From the NCBI GenBank assembly GCA_902492455.1, contig CABULH010000010.1, positions 68,891 through 132,890 on the forward strand: DNA of 64,000 nucleotides, read 5' to 3'. Source of the stretch: an uncultured Oscillospiraceae bacterium. Its GTDB lineage: Bacteria > Bacillota > Clostridia > Oscillospirales > Acutalibacteraceae. Below are positions 7,899-17,700 of this stretch, piece by piece. The number at the start of each line of letters is the position of its first letter. The first letter of the stretch is position 1. Below the pieces are notes generated by a model. It searched no databases, was not told where the DNA came from, and was given only the letters and a program-made list of their open reading frames with translations. A program made the translations under genes and the position numbers.

Positions 7899-9566
7899 TT
7901 ATTCAATGGAGATGATATAGTAATAAATGGGCTGCCCGCCGTTTACCAGAGTGATATCCACGTTTTCGCCAACCTTCGCCCGAATGCTTTCCTGCACGGC
8001 GGCGGCGTCCTCTTCCGTAACGTTTTCACCATAGATCAGGGTGATGAAATTGGTTTCCCGTCCCGCAATGCGGCGGGCGTTCAGCAGGCTCTTGGAAAGC
8101 TTCACCGCCGCATGGCGTACATCGCTGTCGGTGAACACCAGCTTGCCGTTCTCCAGCCCGAGGATTTCGCCTTCCCGAATGTTGCGGCCGTCATAATCGC
8201 TGTCCCGGGCGGCAAAGGTTACCTGACCGGTGGAGACATTGTCCGCCGCTTTCATCATGCCGATGAGATTATCCTCCACACTGAGATCCGCATCAAAGTT
8301 CAGCATAGCGGAAATCCCCTGCGGGATGGTACGGGTGGGGAGAACGTGAACCTTGCGGTCGGCCAGCGGGACCGCCTGTTCCGCTGCCAGAATGATATTT
8401 TTATTGTTGGGCAACACATAGACCACTTTGGCAGGGGTAGCTTCCACCGCATTCAGGATATCGTCGGTGGAGGGGTTCATGGTCTGGCCGCCGGAAACCA
8501 CTTGGCTGCATCCCAGGTCATTGAACAGGGCCTGCAGACCTTCACCCGCTGCCACAGCGACAAAACCATATTCCTCTTCCGGTTCCGCCCGAACCGGCGC
8601 AGCTGGTTCACTGCCGACGCCGGTTTCCTCCACCCAGCCGGCGTTGGCATGCTGGATGCGCATATTCTCCACCTTGACGGTTTCAAACTGGCCGTATTTG
8701 ACGCCCTCGGACAGAGCCTTGCCCGGATCATTAGTATGGACGTGGACTTTGATGATCTCATCGTCGTCCACTACCACGACGCAGTCACCGATGGATTCCA
8801 GATAGGCGCGCAGCCGCAAGGGATCCCGATCATTACCTTTATCACGTGCAACGATGAACTCGGTGCAGTATGTAAAGGTGATGTCGGCTTCAAAGGACCC
8901 GGCGGCGCTGACCGCACGGGTTTTGGTTCCGGCAGCGGCGGCGTCACCTTCCACAATGGCGCCGCCCTCCATTACATGCTGCATAGCGCGAATCACGATG
9001 CAAAAGCCCTGACCGCCCGCGTCTACTACACCGGCCTTTTTCAGCACGGGAAGCAGATCGGGGGTGCGCTGCAGAGAAGCCTCCGCTTCGTCGCAGACGG
9101 CGGCCCACACGGCCTCCACCGACGGATCGTTCACCGCCACCCCGCGTCCCTTCTCCGCCGCCTCTCTGGCAACGGTGAGGATAGTGCCCTCAGTGGGCTT
9201 CATCACGGCTTTATACGCCGCTTCCACGCCCAGCGCCAGAGCCTCGGCAAGAGCGGCACCGTCGGCTTCGGCTTTGCCTTTGAGGCCCTTGGAAAAGCCC
9301 CGAAAGAGCAGGGACAGGATGACGCCGGAATTGCCCCGGGCGCCCCGCAGCAGAGCGGCGGAAGCCACGTCGGCGGTTTCGCTGACGGTAGGATTCTCCA
9401 GCCGGGCCAGTTCCCGGGCGGCGGCGGACAGCGTCATGGACATATTGGTACCCGTGTCTCCATCGGGGACCGGGAAGATGTTCAATTCATCTACGGACTG
9501 TTTGGCCTTGGAAAGGCAGTTGGATGCGGAGATGATGGCATCCCGCAGAGTTTTTCCCTGTAACAC
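7899..9566 (-). CDS. fakA: FakA/YloV-type DAK2-domain fatty acid kinase
   Basis: Cytosolic kinase of 555 residues. FakA phosphorylates fatty acids bound to FakB, giving acyl-phosphate for phospholipid synthesis. The N-terminal DAK2/DhaL nucleotide-binding domain shows FPVPDGDTGTNM near residues 31-42, whose Asp residues bind Mg-ATP, and RGARGNSGVILS. The middle and C-terminal DegV-like/YloV region extends to the end. The start is GTG at 9566 with AGGGAG upstream. The Asp23 gene lies 60 nt upstream on the same strand, the conserved Firmicute yloU-yloV arrangement. No fakB (DegV) gene lies in the window. Confidence 0.92.
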   Translation of the reverse strand: MLQGKTLRDAIISASNCLSKAKQSVDELNIFPVPDGDTGTNMSMTLSAAARELARLENPTVSETADVASAALLRGARGNSGVILSLLFRGFSKGLKGKAEADGAALAEALALGVEAAYKAVMKPTEGTILTVAREAAEKGRGVAVNDPSVEAVWAAVCDEAEASLQRTPDLLPVLKKAGVVDAGGQGFCIVIRAMQHVMEGGAIVEGDAAAAGTKTRAVSAAGSFEADITFTYCTEFIVARDKGNDRDPLRLRAYLESIGDCVVVVDDDEIIKVHVHTNDPGKALSEGVKYGQFETVKVENMRIQHANAGWVEETGVGSEPAAPVRAEPEEEYGFVAVAAGEGLQALFNDLGCSQVVSGGQTMNPSTDDILNAVEATPAKVVYVLPNNKNIILAAEQAVPLADRKVHVLPTRTIPQGISAMLNFDADLSVEDNLIGMMKAADNVSTGQVTFAARDSDYDGRNIREGEILGLENGKLVFTDSDVRHAAVKLSKSLLNARRIAGRETNFITLIYGENVTEEDAAAVQESIRAKVGENVDITLVNGGQPIYYYIISIE

Positions 9567-9626
9567 TTTTCAAGCACTCCCTTGCGGGCGAGCAAACCTC
9601 CGGCGAGCCGGACGGCGACTCACCGG

Positions 9627-9980
9627 TTATTCGGATTTCATCCCATCGACGAAGACATTGACCTTCTTCACGTCCAAACCGGTGGCTTCCTCCACCGTAT
9701 ACCGGACCTTATTGACAATGCTTTTGGCGATAGCGGATATGTTCATTCCGTAAATGACGGAGATATGCAGATCCACAATCAGTTTATCATTTTCGCTGCG
9801 TACCCGGATTCCGTCGTCGGCATAGGAGCGCTTGGAGAAGACGGAACGGATCCCCTGCTTGGTGCCGCTTTTTACCATACCGGCCACACCGTAGCAGGAG
9901 GAGGCGGCATTGCCGATCAGATAGGCGAAATACTCCTGGGAGATCTCTATCGTGCCCAAATGATTTTCAATGCGTATCAT
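9627..9980 (-). CDS. Asp23/Gls24 family envelope stress protein (YloU-like)
   Basis: Small protein of 117 residues in the Asp23/Gls24 family (DUF322). It has the typical opening (IRIENHLGTIEISQEYFAYLIG), the AASSCYGVAGM segment, and an alternating strand that reads DGIRVRSENDKLIVDLHI. Family members are cytosolic, sometimes membrane-associated, and respond to alkaline or envelope stress. The YloU subgroup is genetically tied to fakA. The ATG at 9980 is preferred; a GTG at 9995 overlaps the SD. It is co-oriented with fakA 60 nt downstream, so both probably share a transcript. Confidence 0.9.
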   Translation of the reverse strand: MIRIENHLGTIEISQEYFAYLIGNAASSCYGVAGMVKSGTKQGIRSVFSKRSYADDGIRVRSENDKLIVDLHISVIYGMNISAIAKSIVNKVRYTVEEATGLDVKKVNVFVDGMKSE

Positions 9981-10024
9981 AGCGTGTGCACACACCTTTC
10001 TTGGATTCCCGGCGCGGCGGGGAT

Positions 10025-11542
10025 TTATGATGACGATGGAAGCGCCCAGTTTTCAATGCCGTAATAGACATCAAAGGCTGTAGGCGTCACACCGCTCATA
10101 TTGCGGTCATAGGCGGCGAGACCCTTCCGCCAGCAGAGGGGCAGAAAGGGCAGATCCTGCACAAAAGCGGCGCAGAAATCCGCCAGTGATTGGTCGCCGG
10201 AGAGGTAACCGGCCCAGGCCTGGGCGGCGGGGCCGTCGGTATCCACACCGTATGCGGCAGCTCCCTCCGCCGTCAGCAGCGGAGAAAGGCTCATATTGGC
10301 CGCCAGCCGAATCTCGCCTATATACAAATCAAAACGGCCCTTTTTCAGGCGATCCTCCAAATCAGAAAAACCAACGGTTTCCAACGTCACGGCAATACCG
10401 GCCTTTTCCAGCTGTTCCTTCAGCTGCTTGGCCGCCGACAGGCGAAAGCTGTTGGAGTCGCTGCACAGCAGCGTCAGTGAGAGCGTCTCACCCTGTCCGG
10501 AGGTACCTTTTGTATTATAACCCGCCTGTGCCAATTGTGCAACCGCCGTATCAAGATTTTCGCCCGCCGCGAATCCTTTTATTTCGACAGCAGGCCCCCA
10601 GGTTGGAGGAAAGGGATTCGCCGCGGCTTGCGCCCGACCGGCAAAAGAGGAATCCACAATACCGGTGCGGTTCACAGCGGCATTGATAGCCTGCCTGACC
10701 GCAGGCTTTGCAAGAGCGCTATTGGAGGTATTAAAGCCCAGGAACACCAGGCTTGGGAGAGGAATGCTGGAACTGGCGCTGGAGATACGGGGGATTTCCC
10801 CGTCGGCCAGATCATCAAAGTAATAGCTTACCACGCCGGTTTCCAAGCCCCGGACCATGGAATCACGATCAGCCAGATATCTCAGATAGATGGTATCCGT
10901 GACGTGTTTTTCCTCCCGTCGGCTGTTCCAGACCAGACGAGGGCGTTCCCCCTTTTCCAACACATAGCGGCCGCCGCCTATTGGATTGGATTCGGTGCCG
11001 GTTTTCATGATTGGAAAAGTCAAACAGGATTGGAACTGGGGATCGGGAGCCGACAGGGTGAAGACCACTGTATTCTCTTCAGCGGTACAGGACAGCAGAT
11101 TGCTGAGCAGCGCCCGATAGTTGGAAGAGGCTTTGGCTTGATTGAAAGAGGCTGCTACATCCTGGGCGGTGACGGCGGAGCCGTCGGAAAATACCGCGCC
11201 GCTCCGTAAAGTCACCCGATACCGCAGAGAATCCTCTTTGGTGACGGAGGCGGCCAAAGACAGCTGCGGCTGCCACTGTGTGTCCAACAGCGTCAGGCTG
11301 TCGTAAAGCAAGGTAGACAGCTGGAGATTAACCATTGTTTTGGCCTTGTATGGGTTCAGAGAATCCTCACTGCTGTAACAGAGAGTCAGCTCCATGGCCT
11401 CCGGCTGCTTTGATTCCGGCTTCTCCGGCACCGAAGAAGGGGAGGAGGAAACATTCTGCGTTCCTTTCGGCAGAGTACGGCAGCCGGAGAGAGAGAGTAT
11501 GGTTGCAGCGGCGGCGCAAAGCACCGCCCCCAAACGTTTCAA
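10025..11542 (-). CDS. ABC transporter substrate-binding lipoprotein, family 5 (peptide/nickel type)
   Basis: Surface lipoprotein of 505 residues. A signal peptide ends in the lipobox LSGC, so the mature protein should start with lipid-modified Cys. It is followed by a Ser/Pro-rich linker and a full SBP_bac_5 fold (ELTLCYSSEDSLNPYKA, VTAQDVAASF, AVNRTGIVD). Such proteins bring oligopeptides, dipeptides, nickel or similar ligands to an ABC importer. No permease or ATPase gene is in the window, so this is an orphan and its ligand is unknown. The start is a TTG at 11542, chosen because GGAGGG sits 8 nt upstream and because it begins the hydrophobic signal sequence. A good promoter lies just upstream. 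Confidence 0.88.
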   Translation of the reverse strand: MKRLGAVLCAAAATILSLSGCRTLPKGTQNVSSSPSSVPEKPESKQPEAMELTLCYSSEDSLNPYKAKTMVNLQLSTLLYDSLTLLDTQWQPQLSLAASVTKEDSLRYRVTLRSGAVFSDGSAVTAQDVAASFNQAKASSNYRALLSNLLSCTAEENTVVFTLSAPDPQFQSCLTFPIMKTGTESNPIGGGRYVLEKGERPRLVWNSRREEKHVTDTIYLRYLADRDSMVRGLETGVVSYYFDDLADGEIPRISSASSSIPLPSLVFLGFNTSNSALAKPAVRQAINAAVNRTGIVDSSFAGRAQAAANPFPPTWGPAVEIKGFAAGENLDTAVAQLAQAGYNTKGTSGQGETLSLTLLCSDSNSFRLSAAKQLKEQLEKAGIAVTLETVGFSDLEDRLKKGRFDLYIGEIRLAANMSLSPLLTAEGAAAYGVDTDGPAAQAWAGYLSGDQSLADFCAAFVQDLPFLPLCWRKGLAAYDRNMSGVTPTAFDVYYGIENWALPSSS

Positions 11543-11578
11543 ACAGCCATCCCTCCATCCTCCGGACAAATCCTATAT

Positions 11579-11607
11579 AGTATACCGCTTTTTATAAAAA
11601 ATATCAA
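11579..11607 (-). promoter_or_regulatory. Sigma-A promoter for the binding-protein gene
   Basis: On the minus strand TTGATA (11602-11607) and TATACT (11579-11584) are 17 nt apart. The TTG start is about 35 nt further on. Confidence 0.7.
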
Positions 11608-11752
11608 GGGAAGAGGCGGGGCGGAAGCGGGGCAACGCTTGAACAAATTGTAAACATTTTGTTTGATATTCAAATTATCAACTTATTTGAACCCACCGCG
11701 CACTGTCGATGGGCCGGATTTGTTGCTATCCGACATCTTTTCCCTCAAGATT

Positions 11753-12523
11753 TCAGGTCACATTCAGTCGTTCTACCCCGATGGTTCGGCCAGTAGCGTC
11801 GTCCAGCATGAAAAGAATACCGTTCATCATGCAATCCCCCTCGGCGGTGGAGAAACGAACAGGCAGCTTATCCCGCATCTTGGCAACCGCCTGCTCAGGG
11901 CGGATGCCAAGCACGGAATGTATGGGGCCGGTCATGCCCACGTCGCTGATGAAGCCAGTGCCGCCAGGCAGAATCTGCTCGTCGGCGGTCTGTACATGGG
12001 TGTGGGTGCCGAATAGGGCGGAGATCCGTCCGTCAGCGTAATAAGCCAATGCTTTTTTTTCCGCTGTTGCCTCGGCGTGGAAATCCACAATGCAAAATTT
12101 AGGGTTCCCGGCCTGCTTGAGCAGGGAATCCAGCGTTTCAAAGGGACAGCCGAGGGGCTCCATATATACCACGCCCATCAGATTGATGACCGTGACCTGA
12201 TACCGACCGCGATCCACCTTGCAGATCCCCCGTCCTGGTGCGGAAGCCGGATAATTGGCAGGCCGCGCCAACAACTCGTCCTGATCCAGCCGGTCATAGA
12301 ACTCCCGCCGGCGGAACACATGGTTGCCGGTGGTGATCACGTCCGCGCCGCTGTCCAGAATATGGTCCGCCGCTGCCGGTGTAATGCCATTGCCGTCGGC
12401 TGAATTCTCTCCGTTGACGATGCACACGTCTATGCCGTACAGCTTTTTGATTCCCGGCAGTACCTGGCGGAGATGACGGCAACCCGCCGTGCCCACCACA
12501 TCGCCGATACAGAGTATTTTCAT
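11753..12523 (-). CDS. ymdB: YmdB-type metallophosphoesterase (TIGR00282)
   Basis: Cytosolic calcineurin-like phosphodiesterase of 256 residues. B. subtilis YmdB cleaves 2',3'- and 3',5'-cyclic nucleotides and influences biofilm and motility decisions. Metal ligands are visible in GDVVG near residue 8, VNGENSADG near 40, TTGNHVF near 65, DFHAEAT in the second half and FGTHTHVQTAD. The ATG at 12523 follows GGAAAGGC, and homologues begin with the same MKILCIGDVVG. It lies 140 nt downstream of rny on the same strand, the standard Firmicute arrangement linking it to RNA decay, although a terminator hairpin lies in the gap. Confidence 0.94.
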   Translation of the reverse strand: MKILCIGDVVGTAGCRHLRQVLPGIKKLYGIDVCIVNGENSADGNGITPAAADHILDSGADVITTGNHVFRRREFYDRLDQDELLARPANYPASAPGRGICKVDRGRYQVTVINLMGVVYMEPLGCPFETLDSLLKQAGNPKFCIVDFHAEATAEKKALAYYADGRISALFGTHTHVQTADEQILPGGTGFISDVGMTGPIHSVLGIRPEQAVAKMRDKLPVRFSTAEGDCMMNGILFMLDDATGRTIGVERLNVT

Positions 12524-12610
12524 AAATGATTCAGCCTTTCCATTCTCTGTTTCACTATTTCCGCAAATACCAGAAGATATACCAAAAGCGGAAGCATGAT
12601 GATCCTGTGT

Positions 12611-12649
12611 TTTGAAAACGACGCCGCACCAGCATTCTGGTGCGGCGTC
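12611..12649 (-). terminator. Terminator hairpin between rny and ymdB
   Basis: On the minus strand a perfect 13-bp GC-rich stem (12637-12649 with 12620-12632) with a 4-nt loop is followed by GTTTTCAAAA. It may give only partial termination, so some ymdB transcription could come from rny. Confidence 0.75.
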
Positions 12650-12663
12650 CGGTTCCATGCGTG

Positions 12664-14232
12664 TTATTTTGCGTATTCGATGGCGCGGTTTTCGCGGATG
12701 AGATGAACCTTGATTTGTCCGGGATAATCCAGATTGCCCTCGATCTTTTTGGCAATGTCCCGGGCCAGCAGAGTCATCTGATCATCATTAACCACTTCCG
12801 GCCGCACGATAATGCGGATTTCCCGGCCTGCCTGGATAGCAAAGGAGCGTTCCACTCCGTCGAATTCGTTGGCCAGCTCTTCCAGCTTTTCCAGCCGTTT
12901 GATATAGTTTTCCAGATTCTCGCGGCGGGCGCCCGGCCGGGCCGCGGAGATGGCGTCGGCCGCCTGCACCAGGCAGGCCACCACTGTGGAAGCCTCCACG
13001 TCACCGTGATGCGCCTGAATGGCGTGAACAACGGCCTCGCTTTCTTTGTACTTGCGGGCAATATCCACACCGATCTCCACATGGGAACCCTCTACTTCGT
13101 GGTCGATGGCCTTGCCGATATCATGCAGCAGGCCGGCGCGGCGGGCGATTACCGGGTCGATGCCCAGTTCGCTGGCCATGATGCCGGAGAGGAAAGCCAC
13201 CTCCATGGAGTGATTCAGCACATTCTGACCATAGCTGGTGCGGTAATGCAGCCGACCCAGCAGCCGCATGATTTCCGGATTGATGCCGTGCAGCCCGGTT
13301 TCCAGCACCGCGCGTTCGCCTTCGGCCTTGATGTTGGCCTCCACCTCGCGACGTGCTTTTTCCACCATCTCTTCGATGCGGGCGGGATGAATCCGGCCGT
13401 CGGAGATCAGGCGCTCCAGGGCGATACGGGCGATTTCCCGACGGACGGGATCGAAACCGGAAAGGGTAATGGCTTCCGGCGTATCGTCGATAATCAGGTC
13501 CACGCCGGTCAGGGTTTCAATGGCGCGGATATTGCGGCCCTCGCGGCCGATGATGCGGCCCTTCATCTCATCATTTGGCAGAGGAACAACGGAAACGGTG
13601 GTCTCCGTTACCTGGTCCGCGGCTACCCGCTGGATGGCGTGAGATATCAGGTTGCGGGCCCGCTGGTCCGCTTCTTCCTTCAGCTGCGCCTCATACTCAT
13701 TGATCTTCAGCGCTTTTTCGTGGGTCAACTCCTCCGCCAGGTTATTCAGCAGGTATTCCTTGGCCTGTTCGGCGGTGAAGCCGGAGATGCGCTCCAGCAT
13801 TTCGAACTGGCCCTTTTTCAGGTTTTCCACGTCATTGAGACGATCGTCGATGTCCCGCTGTTTCTTGGCAAGGCTTTCCTCTTTTTTCTCGTAGTTCTCA
13901 ATTTTGCGGTCCAGAGTTTCTTCCTTCTGCTGAATCCGCCGTTCCTGCCGCTGTACATCGTTGCGGCGTTCTTTCAGTTCCTTTTCCGACTCGTTGCGCA
14001 GACGATGGATTTCATCCTTCGCCTCCAAAAGCATCTCTTTCTTCTTGGATTCTGCCGCGTTTTTTGCTTCACTCACGATTCGTTCGGCTTCCGCCTCGGC
14101 CGAGCCGATGGCGGCCTCCGCCGTTTTCTTTCTATGGGAGACGCCGGCCTTGAATGCGATGATTCCGGCGACGAGAGCGCCCACGATCAAACCGGCAACG
14201 CACAACAGAATGGGTAGCATATGTTCCGGCAC
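12664..14232 (-). CDS. rny: Ribonuclease Y
   Basis: Membrane-anchored endoribonuclease of 522 residues that initiates bulk mRNA decay. It has an N-terminal membrane helix (about 6-28), a long charged coiled coil (about 30-200), a KH RNA-binding domain with IIGREGRNIRAIE near 213, and an HD domain with LLHDIGKAIDHE carrying the metal-binding His-Asp pair. The start is GTG at 14232 with a textbook AGGAGGTG 10 nt upstream; an ATG four codons later is less well placed. The next gene on this strand is ymdB, as in most Firmicutes. A long leader with terminator-like hairpins precedes it. Confidence 0.96.
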   Translation of the reverse strand: MPEHMLPILLCVAGLIVGALVAGIIAFKAGVSHRKKTAEAAIGSAEAEAERIVSEAKNAAESKKKEMLLEAKDEIHRLRNESEKELKERRNDVQRQERRIQQKEETLDRKIENYEKKEESLAKKQRDIDDRLNDVENLKKGQFEMLERISGFTAEQAKEYLLNNLAEELTHEKALKINEYEAQLKEEADQRARNLISHAIQRVAADQVTETTVSVVPLPNDEMKGRIIGREGRNIRAIETLTGVDLIIDDTPEAITLSGFDPVRREIARIALERLISDGRIHPARIEEMVEKARREVEANIKAEGERAVLETGLHGINPEIMRLLGRLHYRTSYGQNVLNHSMEVAFLSGIMASELGIDPVIARRAGLLHDIGKAIDHEVEGSHVEIGVDIARKYKESEAVVHAIQAHHGDVEASTVVACLVQAADAISAARPGARRENLENYIKRLEKLEELANEFDGVERSFAIQAGREIRIIVRPEVVNDDQMTLLARDIAKKIEGNLDYPGQIKVHLIRENRAIEYAK

Positions 14233-14404
14233 GGAAAGGATACACCTCCTGTTTTTTATTTTATTTTTAGGTTTAAATATGCAGTTTTCTTCCCGGAAAG
14301 AGACAATCCTCCCTCTTACGATGGGAAACGAACGCCGCCGGACCGCCGGCCGTTAAAGGCACGGCCGAGCTTGTCCTGCACGGTATCCGGGACATATCCA
14401 GCTG

Positions 14405-14448
14405 ACAAAAAGCGCCTAATCGGCGCAAAACACGGCCCTCAGGCCGTG
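14405..14448 (-). promoter_or_regulatory. Tandem hairpins in the rny leader (terminator-like, possible attenuator)
   Basis: On the minus strand a 7-bp GC hairpin (14431-14448) is followed by GCGCC-GATTA-GGCGC and then TTTTTGTC (14405-14426). This has the form of a small intrinsic terminator. It lies between the promoter at 14532-14561 and the rny start at 14232, with no gene before it. Confidence 0.5.
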
Positions 14449-14531
14449 AACATGTCTATCCGGCGAAAAAACTGCCGTTGGGAATCTTCCGGTTCAGCAC
14501 CGACCGAACAACAGAAATATACCCAAAGTTT

Positions 14532-14561
14532 ATTGTATATCCTACGGTTCTATTATGTCAA
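14532..14561 (-). promoter_or_regulatory. Probable sigma-A promoter for rny
   Basis: On the minus strand a perfect TTGACA (14556-14561) is followed 16 nt later by TATACA, or 18 nt later by TACAAT (14532-14537). The resulting leader before rny is close to 300 nt. The remaining gap (14233-14735) holds no gene that I can recognise on either strand. Confidence 0.6.
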
Positions 14562-14735
14562 GATAAAAATGAAGAGATTATGAATATTTTCCGGCGAAGG
14601 TTGGGCGGAGATTAAGTAATAAATATGCAGATTGTTTTTCTGTATTTTTTTGGCAGATGCGGGGAAAATAACCGGGATAGGGCGGCTTTTGCCGTCCGGA
14701 CGGCCGTTTGGCAGGATACAAGAGTGAGGTTGACA

Positions 14736-17700
14736 ATGGAAAAAGAAGCGGATTTGAAACAGGAGACGGCCGCGCCGTTGTATCGAAACTTGGCGCGGAC
14801 TTATGTGGGCGAGTCCTTTACGGCGGATAGCCTGCGGCCGCTGCGGGGAGAAATCCTGCGTTCCCTGCGCCTGATCCGGCGGGTATACGGTCAGGCTGTC
14901 AGACGGGGCAAGGGTGCTTTTGACGAATGGCTGGGAGACAATTATCATTTGCTGAATCAGGAGGGGGAAACGCTGCTGCGGGACCTCCGCTTTGCCGCGC
15001 GCCAGCCGTCCATCGACCGGCGGCCGGCAATGTTCCGGCTTTTCCTGGATCTGGTGGAACAGCAAGGCGCTCCCGGCGAGGAGGAAGTGGATCAGATGGT
15101 TTCGGCGGCGGAAAACGTCCGTCCGCTGACCGTATTCGAACTTTCTCAGCTCTCTCTCTGTTTAAAAGCCGCTTTGATTGCCACCGCGGCCCGGGCCTGC
15201 CGAATGGCCGAAGCGGATCCGGAAACCGCTGAGCGATATATTTCGGCGGCGGTGGAAGGTTTGCGGCGTACGGCGGAGATGGATTTCGATGATCTCACCG
15301 AGCGATACAGCATTGTGGAACGGATTTTGTGCGAGGATCCGGAGGGCAGCTATCCGCGGATGGACGAAGCCTCCCGGGGAGAATATCGCCGCAGGGTGGC
15401 ACTGGCCGCCCTGCGGGAGGAAAAAAGCGAAGCCGCCGTAGCGGCGGATTTAATCGAGAAAGCAAAAGCCGGTGAAATTCCCCGGGAGCGCCATGTGGGC
15501 GCTTATTTACCTGGGGATGGACGGCGACGACGGAATCGGGGCCGTTTGGAACTTCTGTTCCAGGCGCTGCTGCCGCTGATTCTTTCCATTGCGCTGGCTG
15601 CTTGGGCAGGACTTCCCTGGCTGGCGCTGCTCTTTTATCTGCCGGCATGGGAACTGCTGCGCCCCTTCATCGAGCGACTGTTCCTGCGGGGGCTAACGCC
15701 TCGCCAATTGCCCCGCTTAGAACTGGAAGGGATCGTGCCGGAAGAAGGAAGAACGGTGATTACCGTCTCCACCCTGCTGCCTGCGGCGGATAAGGCCGCG
15801 GCCACGGCGCTGAAGCTGGCCCGTTTATACAATACCAACGGTCGGGGAGCGGTGCAGATCTGCCTGTTGGCGGATCTGAAACAGGCCATGTATCCAGAGA
15901 TGCCGCAGGATCGTTCGGATATCGCCGCCATGTCCCGGGAGATCGATCGGCTGAACAAGGCCACTGGAAATGCCTTTGTGTTGGCAGTGCGGCCACGTGA
16001 ATACAGCCCCACCATGAAAAACTACACCGGGCGAGAGCGCAAGCGGGGCGCGTTGGAGCAGCTGGCCTTGTTTATCCGGGACGGAGACAACCGGTTTCTC
16101 AGCCTGGAGGGGGATTTGGAAGCCCTGCGCCGGGCTCGCTATATTTTGGCGCTGGACAGCGATACCGGTATGCTGATGGATACAGCCGCCCAGCTGGTGG
16201 GGACCGCGCTGCATCCCTGCAACCAGCCGGAAGTGGCCGAGGTGACGGAATCGGCGGGGAGAAAAGGGAAAAAGCGGGTGGTCCGCGGTCATGGCGTGCT
16301 GACGCCCCGGATTGGGTTGGAACGGGAATCCGCCGCCCGTACCCCGTTTTCCCATACCATGGCGGGGCTGGGGGGAATCACCCCCTATGACGCCGCGGCA
16401 GGCGACCTGTATATGGACTGCTTCTCCGCCGCGGTTTATTCCGGTAAAGGGCTGCTGGATGTACGGGCGCTGCTGGAGGTAACCGAAGGCGTCTTCCCGG
16501 CGGAGCAGGTACTCAGCCACGATATTTTGGAGGGCTGCCTGCTGGGGGCGGGATATGTGTCCGATGTGGAGATGACCGATGGATTTCCGCCCTCCATGGG
16601 CGCCTGGCTGGACCGCCTCCACCGCTGGATTCGTGGAGATTGGCAGAATATGCCTTTTATATTCTCCCACAGGCTGCCTTTGAACCGGTTGGATCGATGG
16701 AAGCTGCTGGACAACCTCCGCCGTTCCCTGACTCCGACGGCGGCTCTGGTCTGTCTGCTGTCGGCGCTCTTTGTGCCCGCCGGCGCACAGATGCTGACCC
16801 TTCTGGGGATCTTCTCCACCCTGTCGGGGCCGCTGCTGTCGGCGCTGCTTTCCCTGCTACACGGCGGCTGGCAGACGCTGACGGCACGATATTATTCCCG
16901 GGTGATGCCCCGGGCGCTGGAGGCCCTGTCCCAGGCATTTTATACCTTTGTTATGCTTCCCGCTGCTGCGCTGACCGGTCTCTCAGCGGCAGGAAGAGCG
17001 CTGTGGCGGCTCCGGTCCCGCCGAAACCTGCTGGAATGGGTGACGGCGGCAGAGGCGGAACGAAAAAAAAACGGCTGGTTTGCCGTCATCCGGCGGTTTT
17101 GGCCCAGCCTTTTGCTGGCGGCGGTTTTGATCATTTGGGGTGGGGGGCTGAGCCGGCTCTGCGGTCTGTTTTTTGCCGCGTTAATTCCCTTGGCCGTTTA
17201 TTCCGCCAAGGACTACGACCGGAAGCGCCGGGTGCTGACGCCGGCGGGCAGGGAACGGATAGGGGGCTACGCGGCAGCGGCGTTCCGTTATTATGAAGAA
17301 GTGTGTACGGCGGAGGATCACTATATTCCGCCGGATAATCTGCAGGAATCCCCTGTCTGGCGGGTCGCCCACCGTACCTCTCCCACCAATATCGGGCTTT
17401 ATCTCTTGTGCGTGTTGGCAGCCCGGGATTTCGGGCTGATTGATCATGAGGGAATGCTGCTGCGCATCGACCGTACTCTTTCTACAGTGGAGCAGCTGGA
17501 AAAGTGGCGGGGAAATCTGCTTAACTGGTACGACACCCGCAGCCTGCGCCCGCTGTCCCCGCGCTATGTTTCCACGGTGGACAGCGGCAACCTGGCCTGC
17601 TGTCTGGTGGCGCTGCGTCAAGGTTTGCTGGAGAAAGACGATATTCGCGCCGCCACTTTGGCTGAACGGGCCCGGCGTTTGTATGCGGAAATGGATTTGA

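Noticed and set aside
7749..9563. 604-codon rightward frame opposite fakA
   Set aside because: Antisense shadow; the minus strand encodes a full-length FakA with intact DGDTGTNM motif.
12640..14217. 525-codon rightward frame opposite rny
   Set aside because: Antisense shadow of rny, whose coiled coil, KH and HD motifs are unambiguous on the other strand.
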